NCBI GenBank assembly: GCA_016081115.2
Contig: JABTTQ020002552.1
Span: forward strand, 744,001-808,000
Source of the DNA: Rehmannia glutinosa
Taxonomy: Eukaryota; Streptophyta; Magnoliopsida; Lamiales; Orobanchaceae
Reading direction: 5' to 3'
DNA length: 64,000 nucleotides
The position numbers were made by a program, and so were the translations under genes. Of the stretch, positions 35,094 to 45,566 are shown one piece after another. Position 1 is the stretch's first letter; each line of letters begins with the position of its first letter. The notes under the pieces were generated by a model. The model was not told the origin of the DNA and did not search any database. It was given only the letters and a program-made list of their open reading frames with translations.

Positions 35094-35459
35094 ATTACAA
35101 ATAGAGCACTCTTCACTATTTTACTGAAAATGGAACGAAATGATCTTCTTTTGGTACTCAGTTGAAAAGAGATGTCTTGAGCAATCAGAGAAGCACTTTG
35201 ATAAACAGATTTGATTTTGATCGATTCAATTAAGGTATTAGTGTTTGTTCTATTAGACAACAAAGATCGCATTATTTTCAGTTGTACCGTACAGAATTCT
35301 TTAGTTTCTCAGAGATCATCATCTCTATTCCCTTTATTAATTCTCATATGCTACATAGGTCTATGAATTTCTCTATCAATTCCATTACCTTATCCTTAGC
35401 CATGAGGAAATGAGGTATTCACGTAGTCCTATAGAACTCAATTCGCGCCAACTTAAAAC

Positions 35460-35608
35460 TTATACAACCAGAATTACACAAACAAAAAATGCACAGGACC
35501 AAATTTGCAAAAGAAGCAAAACATAAAGGAATAAAATCGCAGCTTCAAAAGTTACAAAACTAATATTGCAACATCCCTATAGATGTAGGCTTAATTTTGC
35601 ATTTTCCC
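35460..35608. repeat. Right arm of a possible long terminal inverted repeat
   Basis: The inverse of this segment (GGGAAAATGCAAAATTAAGCC, then GCAATATTAGTTTTG and GCGATTTTATTCC) resembles 15705-15905. Together they would bracket the gypsy element. Confidence 0.4.
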
Positions 35609-35617
35609 ATTACTTTT

Positions 35618-36479
35618 GCAACATGTTAAAATTAATAAAATTATGTTTGACTTCCTTTTTGGTGAAACTATTCTTTTAAGAAAATGTTACAAATGTGCTT
35701 TTATTATTTTGATGAAATAATCAAACATGTTTTATGGACTATAAAGTACTAGCTTAACATCCGTGTGTTACATGGAATTTGTCAAAAAATAAAAATTTTA
35801 CTGTCACAAAATTAAAAGGTAGAGTTCAAACCCTGTATCTTTCAGTTTCTTTGAAATTTATCCCCTCCCCTCCAATCACTACTCCCAACTTATTAAAAAA
35901 AATTAAACGATATAGTAGATAGAATCCTTGATTTTTGGATTATTTGTTATCTCTTTAAATTTGTTACCTTTTAAATTCCAAATTATATATTATGAACTAA
36001 ATAGAGTATTTTCTCAATAAAAATATCTTCGGATAAATTTGATTAGCACCGATTTTTTCAAACTAATTGTGAGCAAATCCTTTATTTTTGGGATTATATA
36101 TTATCTTTTAGAATCTTGATTAAATTTGCTATTTTTTAATTTCGTACTAGGATTGCCACATAGATAAATGTGAAGCCGCCATGTGAAATTAGGAGGATGA
36201 GAAGTTAACAAATGTCCAGGATTAATAAGGTGATGACATGTGTCTACTTGTTTTTCTTTTACGGCTTGTTTACGAATGTGGAGATGATTAGGTAGGTACA
36301 CGTAGATTAGAGTTGATTGTACTGTTCATGATACAAGTTGGGAAAATATATCTTTTGATTGGGATTAGTGAATATATTTAAAATGTTTATCCCTATCCTT
36401 TATTTGACTACACAATTAAGATGGACAATATGTTGAAATTACTATCATGTCCTGTCTTAAAATAAATTGATATTAATAT
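35618..36479. other. AT-rich intergenic region
   Basis: No supported gene. The part from about 36330 (GATTGGGATTAGTGAATATATT, split here) to 36440 resembles the subterminal style of PIF/Harbinger elements, but I could not pair it with the right side of the cluster. Confidence 0.4.
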
Positions 36480-37079
36480 TTTTTGGGGCGGGCTGTGGCA
36501 CAAAACAGAGGTAAGAAACCAACAGCTTGTTCGACTGAATTTTCCTTTTTGTCACCGTAGAAGACCAGTGTTATCGTCTTCGAGAGGTGGTGATTTTACC
36601 CAGGTACATGAATTAACGTGAATTTAGTATTAAAGTGAGCTTTCTTTGTTTTCGTTTGTACTGCTTGTGAGCAGTTTTTTTTCTTAACATATATCAGCGT
36701 CAATAATCTGCATTGGTTGATATTGGAATCGAATGTCTGCTTAATCGTTGCTTTGATGTGTTTTGCTTCCTAATTAGGTCTTAATAGAAGTACAATAGGT
36801 TTGATTTAGTTATGAATTAGGGCAGAGGTATGAATATACACTTTAACTGAAATTAGGGCAAACATTTGTTGACTTGAACCAGAGTTTGCGTAGTGCAATC
36901 AAATTTCCAAACATGATTACAAACATATTAATGTTGGCATTTACAAATTATGTCAATTTGTGTCCATATCTTTCAATATACGATAGCGTCTATATGAATC
37001 CTAATTTTCTTTATTTTGGTTGCGGTAATGAGTCATATATCATTTTTACTGAATCTGCCTTTGATATTAGATTGTTTAA

Positions 37080-37599
37080 ATGAGTACTAGCAACAACAAT
37101 AATCAGTCATCTGCCAGCGGTGACTCTTTTCGATGCCCTCTTTTTGGAGGTGACTCACGTGTGCAATGCTATTGTGGTTTTGATTTGAACGTGCACACAT
37201 CGTGGACCAATTTGAATCCTGGTCGACGATTTATTTCATGTCCAGTTCGAGGGGTGAGTATACAGTTATTTATTGACTTCATTTTTTAAGTTTCATGTGA
37301 TTATTAACAAACAATCTAAAAATATGTTTGTTGGATTATGTGTGTGCAATATGTTGACCAAACATACGTTTATGTAGCCAAACAAATGTGGCTTCTTCAA
37401 ATGGATCGATGACGGCTTTGACAACCGTTCTAAAGAGTTGTTATCCGATCTGCACGACCGCCTGAAAGTTGTTAAGGGTGAATTGGAAAAGTGCAGAAAA
37501 TGGGAACATTCATTAGTTCGCCGCACAAAGATGTCGTGGTTTATTACTGTTCTCGTATTAGTTGTTGCTTACCTGCATCACAAGCGTATGTGCCAGTAA
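37080..37599 (+). CDS. GRF-type zinc finger protein with C-terminal membrane segment
   Basis: Two exons, 37080-37253 and 37378-37599, join in frame (GTGAGT to TGTAG) to give 131 codons. Residues about 30-68 form a GRF zinc finger: CYCG, then NPGRRFISCP, then after the splice NKCGFFKWID. A coiled segment follows (LHDRLKVVKGELEKC). The protein ends in a hydrophobic stretch (SWFITVLVLVVAYL) likely to be a tail anchor. This is the layout of the abundant plant At4g04775-like small GRF proteins, whose job is unknown; GRF fingers bind single-stranded DNA in some other proteins. No lesion was seen. It sits head-to-tail with a SANT gene 0.8 kb downstream. Confidence 0.8.
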
Positions 37600-38366
37600 A
37601 TTAGTCGTTTTAACTAGTATTTGTGAATTTCTTTATTGAGAAACAACGCTCCAAATCTGTTCCTTTCATATGTAGTATTAACCCAAGTTACCATTTGGCC
37701 TGTCCATTTTGTGTTTTTAACTGTGATAAGGTTGTAAGAATATCTACTTCAATTTAAATGAAAGTTTACGCTTCAAGTAGTTGGAGAATCCTTATTTGTA
37801 ATGCACATTTAAGATGCGTTATTACAACATTAAACTGTGGTTGTAACTGTTAAAGTCGCTTGGATGCATAATGTACAACCACTTGGATGAAAGACACAAT
37901 CTAAATATATTGATGCCCCCAGTAATTTGGCCAAACATCTCTCTATGACTAAATAACAGATGCAACTTGCGCACCCTTAGTCCATTCAAAGATTGTATCA
38001 CTGATATAGAATCCACAACGAAAAGATTCTCTGTTTCACAGTTATGTTGATATTGTGCATGTTCTGTTTTGTCCATCTTCTTTCATTACCATCAAATCAG
38101 TCTATATTTGATAAAACAAATCTTTTCATTTTTAGATATTGGCTGATATACATTGTAAGTTGTGTATGTAAATTATTTGGATGTTGCTTTTGTAGTATGA
38201 CCCAAAAAGTCGGGCAATAACCCCAAATTTCATTGCTTATTCCCCATAATATAGTGACTGAGTGCTATTTATGTACAATGGTTATAAATATAGAACAAAG
38301 TTGAATTAAGTGCAACAAAGCTTTGAGAGCAGTAGTAGTTATAGGTTACTTGATATAAATCTTCAG

Positions 38367-39277
38367 ATGGCTCCTAGATTCGATGTGATTCAGGCAGACT
38401 ACATTTATGACCTTGAATGGATGGAAAAAGCCGACAGATTGTTCATACCCATGTTGTTGGATCAACAAATGCTAGGGAATTTTAAGAATGGCGAGACAAA
38501 TGCACATGCCCTCCTTATAGCCCAAGCCAACATGAACAAAGAATTGGACAAGTCATTTAATTACGAGAACATCCAGCACCGTCTTGAAATCCTGGAGAAA
38601 AGATACCAGACGTTTTATTGGATCAAAAGGAAACATGGAGTAAGATATGATGAGGCAACCAACACTGTGACAGCACCTGACTTTGTATGGGACGAAATTT
38701 TCAAGGTGTTTTTCTTACCTTTGACATCGTAATTAAATTGTCATCCGTCCTTATAATAAGGTTAAAAATCTTCAGTTACAATTTCATTTTGTGTATTTTT
38801 TTTTAAACAGAAAGATGAATTCGGATTGGCATATCAAGAGTTCGGTGATCCAGATTGGGCAGAGTTGAAACTTCTGTTTGGTGAAATGCATGGGAAGCCT
38901 ATTCCGAATGATGTCGAAGTAATTGACATTTCCTCGATGGATGGACGAATGACATTGGAAATCTCCAGGGGTTGCCTACACGGACTCGAGGTTGGAATAG
39001 AGCTAATAGGACGTTTTCTTGGCCTTCCCAAGATGAATCTTTCTGGAACTATCTGGCCAATTTTGGGCCTCAAATGTCGTCCGGCTCTAAAAGTTCCGTC
39101 AACCAACCTGTCAAGCAATGTGATAACAAAGACTACCCGATCCTTCATTTTATCGTGCCCAAAAATTGGATCACGGCCTCCCCTGGCCCACGCCGCTTTC
39201 TTTCTCACGCGAGTGTTGAAACAAACGGTCCGCTTCCAAGCCATCCTAACGTCTTTCAAGGGTCTCTCCATTGGTAG
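38367..39277 (+). pseudogene. MYB/SANT-like (Myb_DNA-bind_3 type) gene C
   Basis: Exon 1 (about 38367-38705) encodes the SANT-like domain: ADRLFIPMLLDQQ at its start, then NYENIQHRLEILEKRYQTFY and YDEATNTVTAPDFVWDEIFK. Intron 38706-38810 (GTGTTT to AACAG). Exon 2 starts KDEFGLAYQEFGDPDWAELK, then EVIDISSMDG. A 1-nt shift near 38965 seems needed to enter the Ser/Asn-rich frame ending at 39277 (SWPSQDESFWNYLANFG). In PIF/Harbinger elements this type of protein is ORF1, which binds DNA and helps the nuclease, but free host homologues also exist. The domain exon is intact. Confidence 0.75.
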
Positions 39278-39746
39278 ACTAATTTTCCAATATTGCCCAC
39301 CAATATTTGTCGGCTTTAAGTATGTTTTTTTATATTTTTAGGTTGTGATGTTCGAAGGAAAATGATGTTGTTTCTTACTTATTAATGATATGGATTGTAG
39401 TAGTACTACTTTTAAATTTTTATATGAAAGTGCATTCGAAAAGTCCTTCATTTGCATAGAAATTTTACGTAGTAATTTTAATGATATGCTTATGAGTATT
39501 AAAATCAAATGGAGATGCACGATCTAAAATCCCTTAATCGTTTGATTAGTCCATTAAAAAAGTGTAAAATTTGGACAAGTAAAGTACTTAACATACTTAC
39601 ATATCTAACATAGATTACGAATAAAAACATAAAACATCATTTGATTAAACATATTATTATAACTAGACCACCTTATTCTACCCCCATTTCAACAAACCCC
39701 CACCACCATCGTAGTACCCCTTTCCTGCAAATCAACCCCCGCAACA
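39278..39746. other. Spacer between convergent SANT genes
   Basis: AT-rich sequence between the stop of gene C (+) and the stop of gene A (-), with no motif. It should hold both 3' ends. Confidence 0.5.
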
Positions 39747-39926
39747 TCAATTGATGTCCACCACCGACCCTTCCGATTCCTCCGCATTGCCTCCATTGTT
39801 AGCATTGTGGCCACCATTTCCACCTGGTACATCCTGGACAACCCGCTCCGGCATTCTAGCATTATGGTCCTCATTATCATCATCCATACTGTCATCAGAG
39901 GAACCGTCAATCTCTAGTGGGTGGTC

Positions 39927-41415
39927 TGATTGATATGTGTTTTGCATGTATTTTGGGCTTAATTGTAGCTAGAATTAGTTGCTATGCATGCATTACATGA
40001 GTAAAAAGGGCTTTATTACTGTTTTGTGGAAACGGTATTACGCTTTGCTCGTTTTGTAGGAAATGAATGACAATTGTAGCATTTTGGCAATAATTCGGAG
40101 CATTGTGATAAAGAAACACTGATACTTGAAGTAAAGTACGAAGTTTGGAGTTGAATCGGGAAGAAGTCAGACGAACCGGGCAACAAACGGAAGATAATGG
40201 ACAAGTATAAGTTCCAGCAGGTGTGCATGGGAAGGGCGTGTGTCCCTAGCACGACCCGTGCGCCAGCCAAAACTGAGAATTGAGCTTCGACCATATGCAC
40301 GGATCGGGTCGGCGTGTGCGTGATCACCTTTGCCGTGCGTCCTTCGGCGATTGGAAATTTCCTGCGGCACCTAGCACAGGCTGGGCGTGCGCTAGGTGCA
40401 CGGCCCGTGCGCCTGTGTGGGAAAACAGAGTTTATAAGTTTTGAACTAGGTTTCGACCCGAACGAAGTATAATTAGAGACGAGACGGCCACAAACAAAAA
40501 TACGCTGACTTTTACCCTAAAACATAGAGAAAAGAGCAATTTTCCACCAGAGAATTGGGGAGATCGATCAAGGCAACAACAACATGCTTGAGGATTGAAG
40601 ATAGAGCGAGAGATCACCGACGTCCCCGAGTCTTCGCATTCTATAGTGTCTTTAGTTTCAATTAGTTAGACATGAACATGGATAATTTGTCTATGAATTA
40701 TTTGTTTTCTATGTCTGGCTAAACATCTTGTGATTCCCGGGTTTGAGAGTAGGTTAATGGATACTTTTATTTGATGATTAATTACAATTGAAGTTATTGT
40801 TTTCCAACCCTATTCGAGTACTTTGTTTTAATTCTTGTTTTATCAAAAGGCTTTTGGTTTAACATGGTTTGATGTATTGATTCATAATTCGAACAGATGA
40901 GTTTCAATACTAGATCTGTGAGTACTTGACATGAATATTTGCATGATTGAGAAGTCAGTGAATATTTGTGAGGATATTTAATCTTTTGTGCTTTTGGGAG
41001 TTTGATATCTCATGTTGAGTAGAGATGCTAGCATAAATATTCCAATCATCGCTTTTACATGCATCTCCAGAGAGAGGGTAAATTACTTATGTGATTGTTC
41101 TATAGGGAAGAATACATATAACTTTGGTTTGATTAATCTGATAATAAAAGGGGATATTAACTGAAACCATAACCCATGAATCCATTCATCTTCTTGATCT
41201 TTCAATCACTCTTTACTTTGTTTATTTTTGGATAAATTCTCGTTTTAGTTTACAAAACCAATCCATCAACTTTCGATCGTCTAGATAAAAATAAGGCTAT
41301 TACAATCTAGTACTTAGTACAATAATTTATTAGTCTATGTGGATTCGACCTTGCTAACCCTATTCTATAAACTCGCACCGTACACTTTGCGGTGAAGCTA
41401 AAAATAAGGTGAACA
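39927..41415 (+). repeat. 5' LTR of the Athila-like element
   Basis: About 1489 bp, from TGATTGATATGTG to GGTGAACA. It contains GC-rich CACGACCCGTGCG-type modules at about 40226-40420. Confidence 0.9.
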
Positions 41416-41420
41416 AGTTT

Positions 41421-41439
41421 TTGCGCCGTTTCTTGGGGA
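41421..41439 (+). promoter_or_regulatory. Degenerate tRNA-Asp primer-binding site
   Basis: TTGCGCCGTTTCTTGGGGA lies six bases after the LTR. It resembles TGGCGCCGTTGCCGGGGA with several mismatches, so priming would be poor. Confidence 0.6.
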
Positions 41440-41578
41440 CTAATTAAATTTTTAGTACTAATATTGCGATAAATAGAATTATTTTTAATTTAGACATTTT
41501 TTTTTCTTTTTATTATTTGTTGTTTTATTTTACTCCTACTGTGTTTGACTTGTTTTCTTTAGTTGGTTCAGGTAGTGC

Positions 41579-41807
41579 ATGAACACTCGCTCGAAGCAAG
41601 GAGAATTAGCACCGTTCATACAAGAGGTTGAGGCTTTTGCTAGGCGAATTAGTGCGGCTACTAGACGAGCAGAAAGACAACAAGAACAGGCTATGGCGGA
41701 TGTGGAAGATAACAACGAGGAAAATAAAGGAGGCAACAACGGAGGTAACAACGGGGCCAACAAGGTCGTTAATGAGTTACCAGTACCAGAGGTTCCGACA
41801 GTCCAAC
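41579..41807 (+). pseudogene. Start of Athila-type gag
   Basis: It opens MNTRSKQGELAPFIQEVEAF with an Arg/Glu-rich helix (RRAERQQEQAMADVE) and an Asn/Gly-rich run, then runs directly into a copia LTR at 41808. This is the N-terminus of the gag that resumes at about 43623. Confidence 0.7.
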
Positions 41808-43622
41808 TGTTTGATACATGTTTTTATCTTAATTTTGGTGATTTTATTTTTACGCCAAAACAATGTTTTTAATTGTTGTCCAAATACTCCTAAATGATTT
41901 AAAATGGTTTTAATATTTTTCGGAGTATTTCTTCAAGTTTTATTTTAGATAAAATTGGACAACACTTTTAATGATTTTATGTTTATAAGTTTTTACTTCA
42001 AAACAAGGTTCCTAAATGTTGTCTAAATACTCCCGGTTGGTTTAAAATATTTTTACTAAATTTTCGGAGTATTTCTTGAGTTTTATTTTCGACAAAAATT
42101 GGACAACATTTTTGTCTCGAGGTCAACCTCGCCATAGAGGGCAACCCGTACTACGAAGATGAATTTTGAAACAAAAAATGAGACGGAGGAGAAAGTGACC
42201 AGGTCGACCGGTCGACCAAGGTGTCAACTGGTGATGTCGATCGGTACCTGGGCATTGTTTTTGAAACAGAACGAAACTTTCTTGTAAAATCCTTAAGGGG
42301 GACCGGTTGGGGTGATGGTCGACCCCGAGGTCTTTGTCGACCGGTCACCCCTTGTACATTTGCTGTGTTCTTTTCTTTTCTCTTTATCGCCGACGGTCGC
42401 CCGTGTTATTTTTTTCGTGTGTTCTTCAAACGTCTATTTCGTGCGACGGCCGCATCTATGTTTTGACAAAGAAATTTCGACCGTTTGACAAACAGACAAC
42501 ATTTCCTTAAATCATGGAGTTGATTTCTAACAGCTCTTTTCTTCAATTGTCTTGCAATTTTTTACAAAATTGAAGTCCCCAAGAGGAGCCTATCTTGTAC
42601 AAGACATCTCCTATAAAATGAGGAAGTTTTGGAGCAACCAAAAACAACCATCGAGATACAACACAACAAGATACACTTCAAGCAAACACTTGTTCTTTAT
42701 AGTTATTATTCTTGTTGTAATTTTGCCTAGCTTATCACTTTCACATCCTTGAGGTCTAGGCTATTCTTGATTACACTTTGCACTCATATTGTAATATTCA
42801 TTATTGAGTTGTAATCTTGATTTTTGGTCATCATCCAACACAAGACATCCTTGTGAGTATTCTTGTGGTAAGAATACACTTGGGTGATCTAGGTGATAGG
42901 TGTTTCAAGAGTGTGGTGCTCTTGAGGTGTTGAAGAATTTGGTATTCTTCAAGATTGAAGATTGTGGTGATCTTCAAAGGTGCCGTTGAAGGAAGATTGT
43001 GGTAATCTTCAAAGGGAGATTGTGGTAATCTCCAAAGGTGGTGTTGTTGAAGAGTGTGGTGCTCTTCAAGGTGTTGTAAGTTGAATTTGTATTAATTTTG
43101 GTAATTAATAAAATTCTTTTTCTTTTTGAAATCCATCCCGGATATACTGGGGTGGTAGAGGATTAGGCCCTAGGTGGGTTGAACCTCTTTAAATCGTCGC
43201 GTGTTGTTTACATTCTGCACCTTTATTATTGTCTTTGAGCATTCGGTTCGAAAAAGAGGGTAAAATCGAAAAGATGGAGATAATCTATTAACCCCCCCTC
43301 TAGATTATCGTAGCTGCTTTCAAATCGCGAGTGAAGAGAAACGATCGTCGGCTACGAATGAAGCTCATCTTACCGGCACCTCCACCTCCAAGCCACCTCT
43401 ATTTGATTCCAAAAATTATGTATTTTGGAAAGAAAGAATGGAATGTTATTTACAAGGTTGCGGGTTTGATATTTGGAACATCATCATCAATGGAGAATCC
43501 ATTCCAATGAAAGACACACCATACACCTCCAAAGCTCTCAAAGAGCTCAATGATGAAGAAAAGAAAACCATCTCCTTAAATGGTAAAGCTCTCAATATTT
43601 TGTATTGTTTAAATACTTCCCA
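41808..43622 (+). mobile_element. Truncated SIRE-like copia: LTR plus gag N-terminus
   Basis: From 41808 (TGTTTGATACATG) to about 43324 the sequence matches, inverted, the LTRs of the element at 24400-32092. About 50 bp covering the LTR end and PBS is missing at about 43324. From there to about 43611 it matches the start of that element's gag (KPPLFDSKNYVFWKERMECY, without the TGA seen in the other copy). The copy then breaks off into Athila-type gag. The left target flank CCAAC has no partner at the right, consistent with a deletion that removed the rest. Confidence 0.8.
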
Positions 43623-45566
43623 CCAAGTAAGACACTACAGCTCAAAAGTGAGATCACATAGTTCAGGCAGTATTACTCTGAGCCATTGTATGAGGCCTGG
43701 GAGAGATTCTGGGATTAATTGAGGAGGTGCCCGCAACACGGATTTCCTGAGGATCAGCAGCTCTGCTTCTTTTACAACGGGTTGATGGGATAGACTAGGT
43801 CGTTTGTAGATGCCACAGCAGGAGGCGCTCTACTTGCAAGATTCCCAGAGGATGCCTTCAACTTGTTGGAGGAGATGGCCATCAATAGCTATCAGTGGCC
43901 CTCCGAGAGGACTAATGTGAAAATGGTAGCTGAAATCACTGATTCGGACCCAATTAAGGCATTGACAGCTCAAATGACTGCGTTGACCAATTAGTTGAGT
44001 GTATTGATGAAGGGGATTGATGGAAACGTGGGTGCAAGTAATGGGGGAATTTCTCAAGATCCCATGGATGAAGCAAATTATGTCGACAACCGGAATTTCA
44101 ACAATTACCGGAACAATCAGACTCCTACCCATTACCATCCGGGTCTGAGGAACCACGAGAACTTCTCTTATGCGAACACGAAGAATGTGATGCAACCACC
44201 ACAAGGGTTTAATGTGACAAACGGTGTCATTAATACGAAGGCGAAGCCATTTTTAGAGGACATTCTCACCTTGTTCATGGGTGAAACGAGGAACCGGTTC
44301 AATAAAGATGAGGCTAAGATAGACAAGATCGAGGCACATATCACGGAGTTGGCCAATACTGTGAATTCACAAATGAAAAACCTATAAACTCATATTGGCC
44401 AGCTAGCGACGATCATTGGTGGAAAACATCAGAAGGGCCAGTTTTCGAGTAACACGGAAGTCAATCCGAGGGAACAGTGTAATACCATTCGTCTGAGGAG
44501 TGGTACGAAGTACGAGGGGCCGAAAATTCTGGGAAGTGACGAAAAAACTGAAGGACGCACGACCCGTGCGTTTGAGCACGACTAGGTTGTGCGTGGTACC
44601 GAAAGATTCCAGGAACAGAACATGAGACGCACGACCCGTGCGTCTGAGCACGAGCGGGCTGTGCGTGATGCCGAACGGGTAATTTCGACCCCGGGAGATG
44701 AACAAACAGAACCAAAGGGCGATGTTGAGGCCGAGGAAGGAGTCGAGGGTCATATTGCTGAACAAAAAGGGGCTGAGAAGCTTAAATCTTTTTCTAACCC
44801 TGATTTTTCTAAACTTATTATTCCACTCCCTTTCCCTCAACGTTTTCAAAAGCAAAAGTTAGACGCCCAATTTGCTAAATTTTTAGACATCTTTAAGAAA
44901 CTGCATATTAACATACCTTTTGCAGACGCATTGGAGCAGATGCCCAATTATGCAAAGTTTTTGAAGCAAGTGATGTCAAAGAAGAAAAAGTTGGCAGAAT
45001 TCGAGACAGTCAGCTTGACCGAAGAGTGCAACACGATCTTTCAGAGGAAATTACCACAGAAGCTCAAAGATCCGGGGAGTTTCACTATCCCTTGTGCTAT
45101 TGGTGATGTTTTATTTAAGAAAGCACTTTGTGATTTAGGAGCAAGTATTGACTTAATGCCCTTGTCCATTTTCAGGAAACTTGGATTAGGAGAGGTGAAG
45201 CCGTCCATGGTCACCTTGCAGCTTGCGGATAGATCACTCACATATCCTAAGGGAATCGTGGAGGATGTGCTCGTGAAGGTAGATAAATTTATATTCTTCG
45301 TGGACTTCTTGGTGCTTGACATGGAGGAAGATCGAGACGTCCCTCTGATACTTGGGCGTCCATTCCTCGCCACCGCACGAGCCTTGATAGATGTGCAAAA
45401 AGGAGAGCTCACATTACGAGTTAATGACGAGCAAGTGTTGTTCACCATCTATAAGGCTGGGAAAACTCATGATACAATAGAGAGCTGTAAATCGTTATCA
45501 GTCGTTGAGTCGGGTGCTAATAAATTTAATTCGAGACATTGTGTGTGTGCTTTAGATCATGTGTAG
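43623..45566 (+). pseudogene. Athila-type gag and aspartic protease
   Basis: It resumes with a capsid-like segment (FRQYYSEPLYEAWERF, RRCPQHGFPEDQ, TAGGALLARFPEDAFNLLEE) in frames broken by TGA/TAG. A region parallel to the gag at 6400-7080 follows (MDEANYVDNRNFNNY). The 325-codon open part, 44589-45566, has a KLIIPLPFPQRFQ start and a retropepsin-type core: ALCDLGASIDLMPLSIFRKL (D-L-G-A triad) and VPLILGRPFLATARALIDV. The linker at 44555-44675 encodes TTRA/EHERAV repeats from palindromic GC modules. It ends at 45566 with no RT behind it. Confidence 0.85.

Noticed and set aside
36330..36440. Left terminal inverted repeat of the PIF/Harbinger cluster
   Set aside because: The style of sequence fits, but I could not align it to the inverted right side near 54035, so no TIR pair is claimed.
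38834..39271. 145-aa minus-strand ORF
   Set aside because: Antisense of SANT gene C exon 2, whose plus-strand splice pattern and domain are convincing.
41579..41872. 97-aa ORF as a complete gene
   Set aside because: Its last third is copia LTR sequence; it is only the interrupted start of the Athila-type gag.
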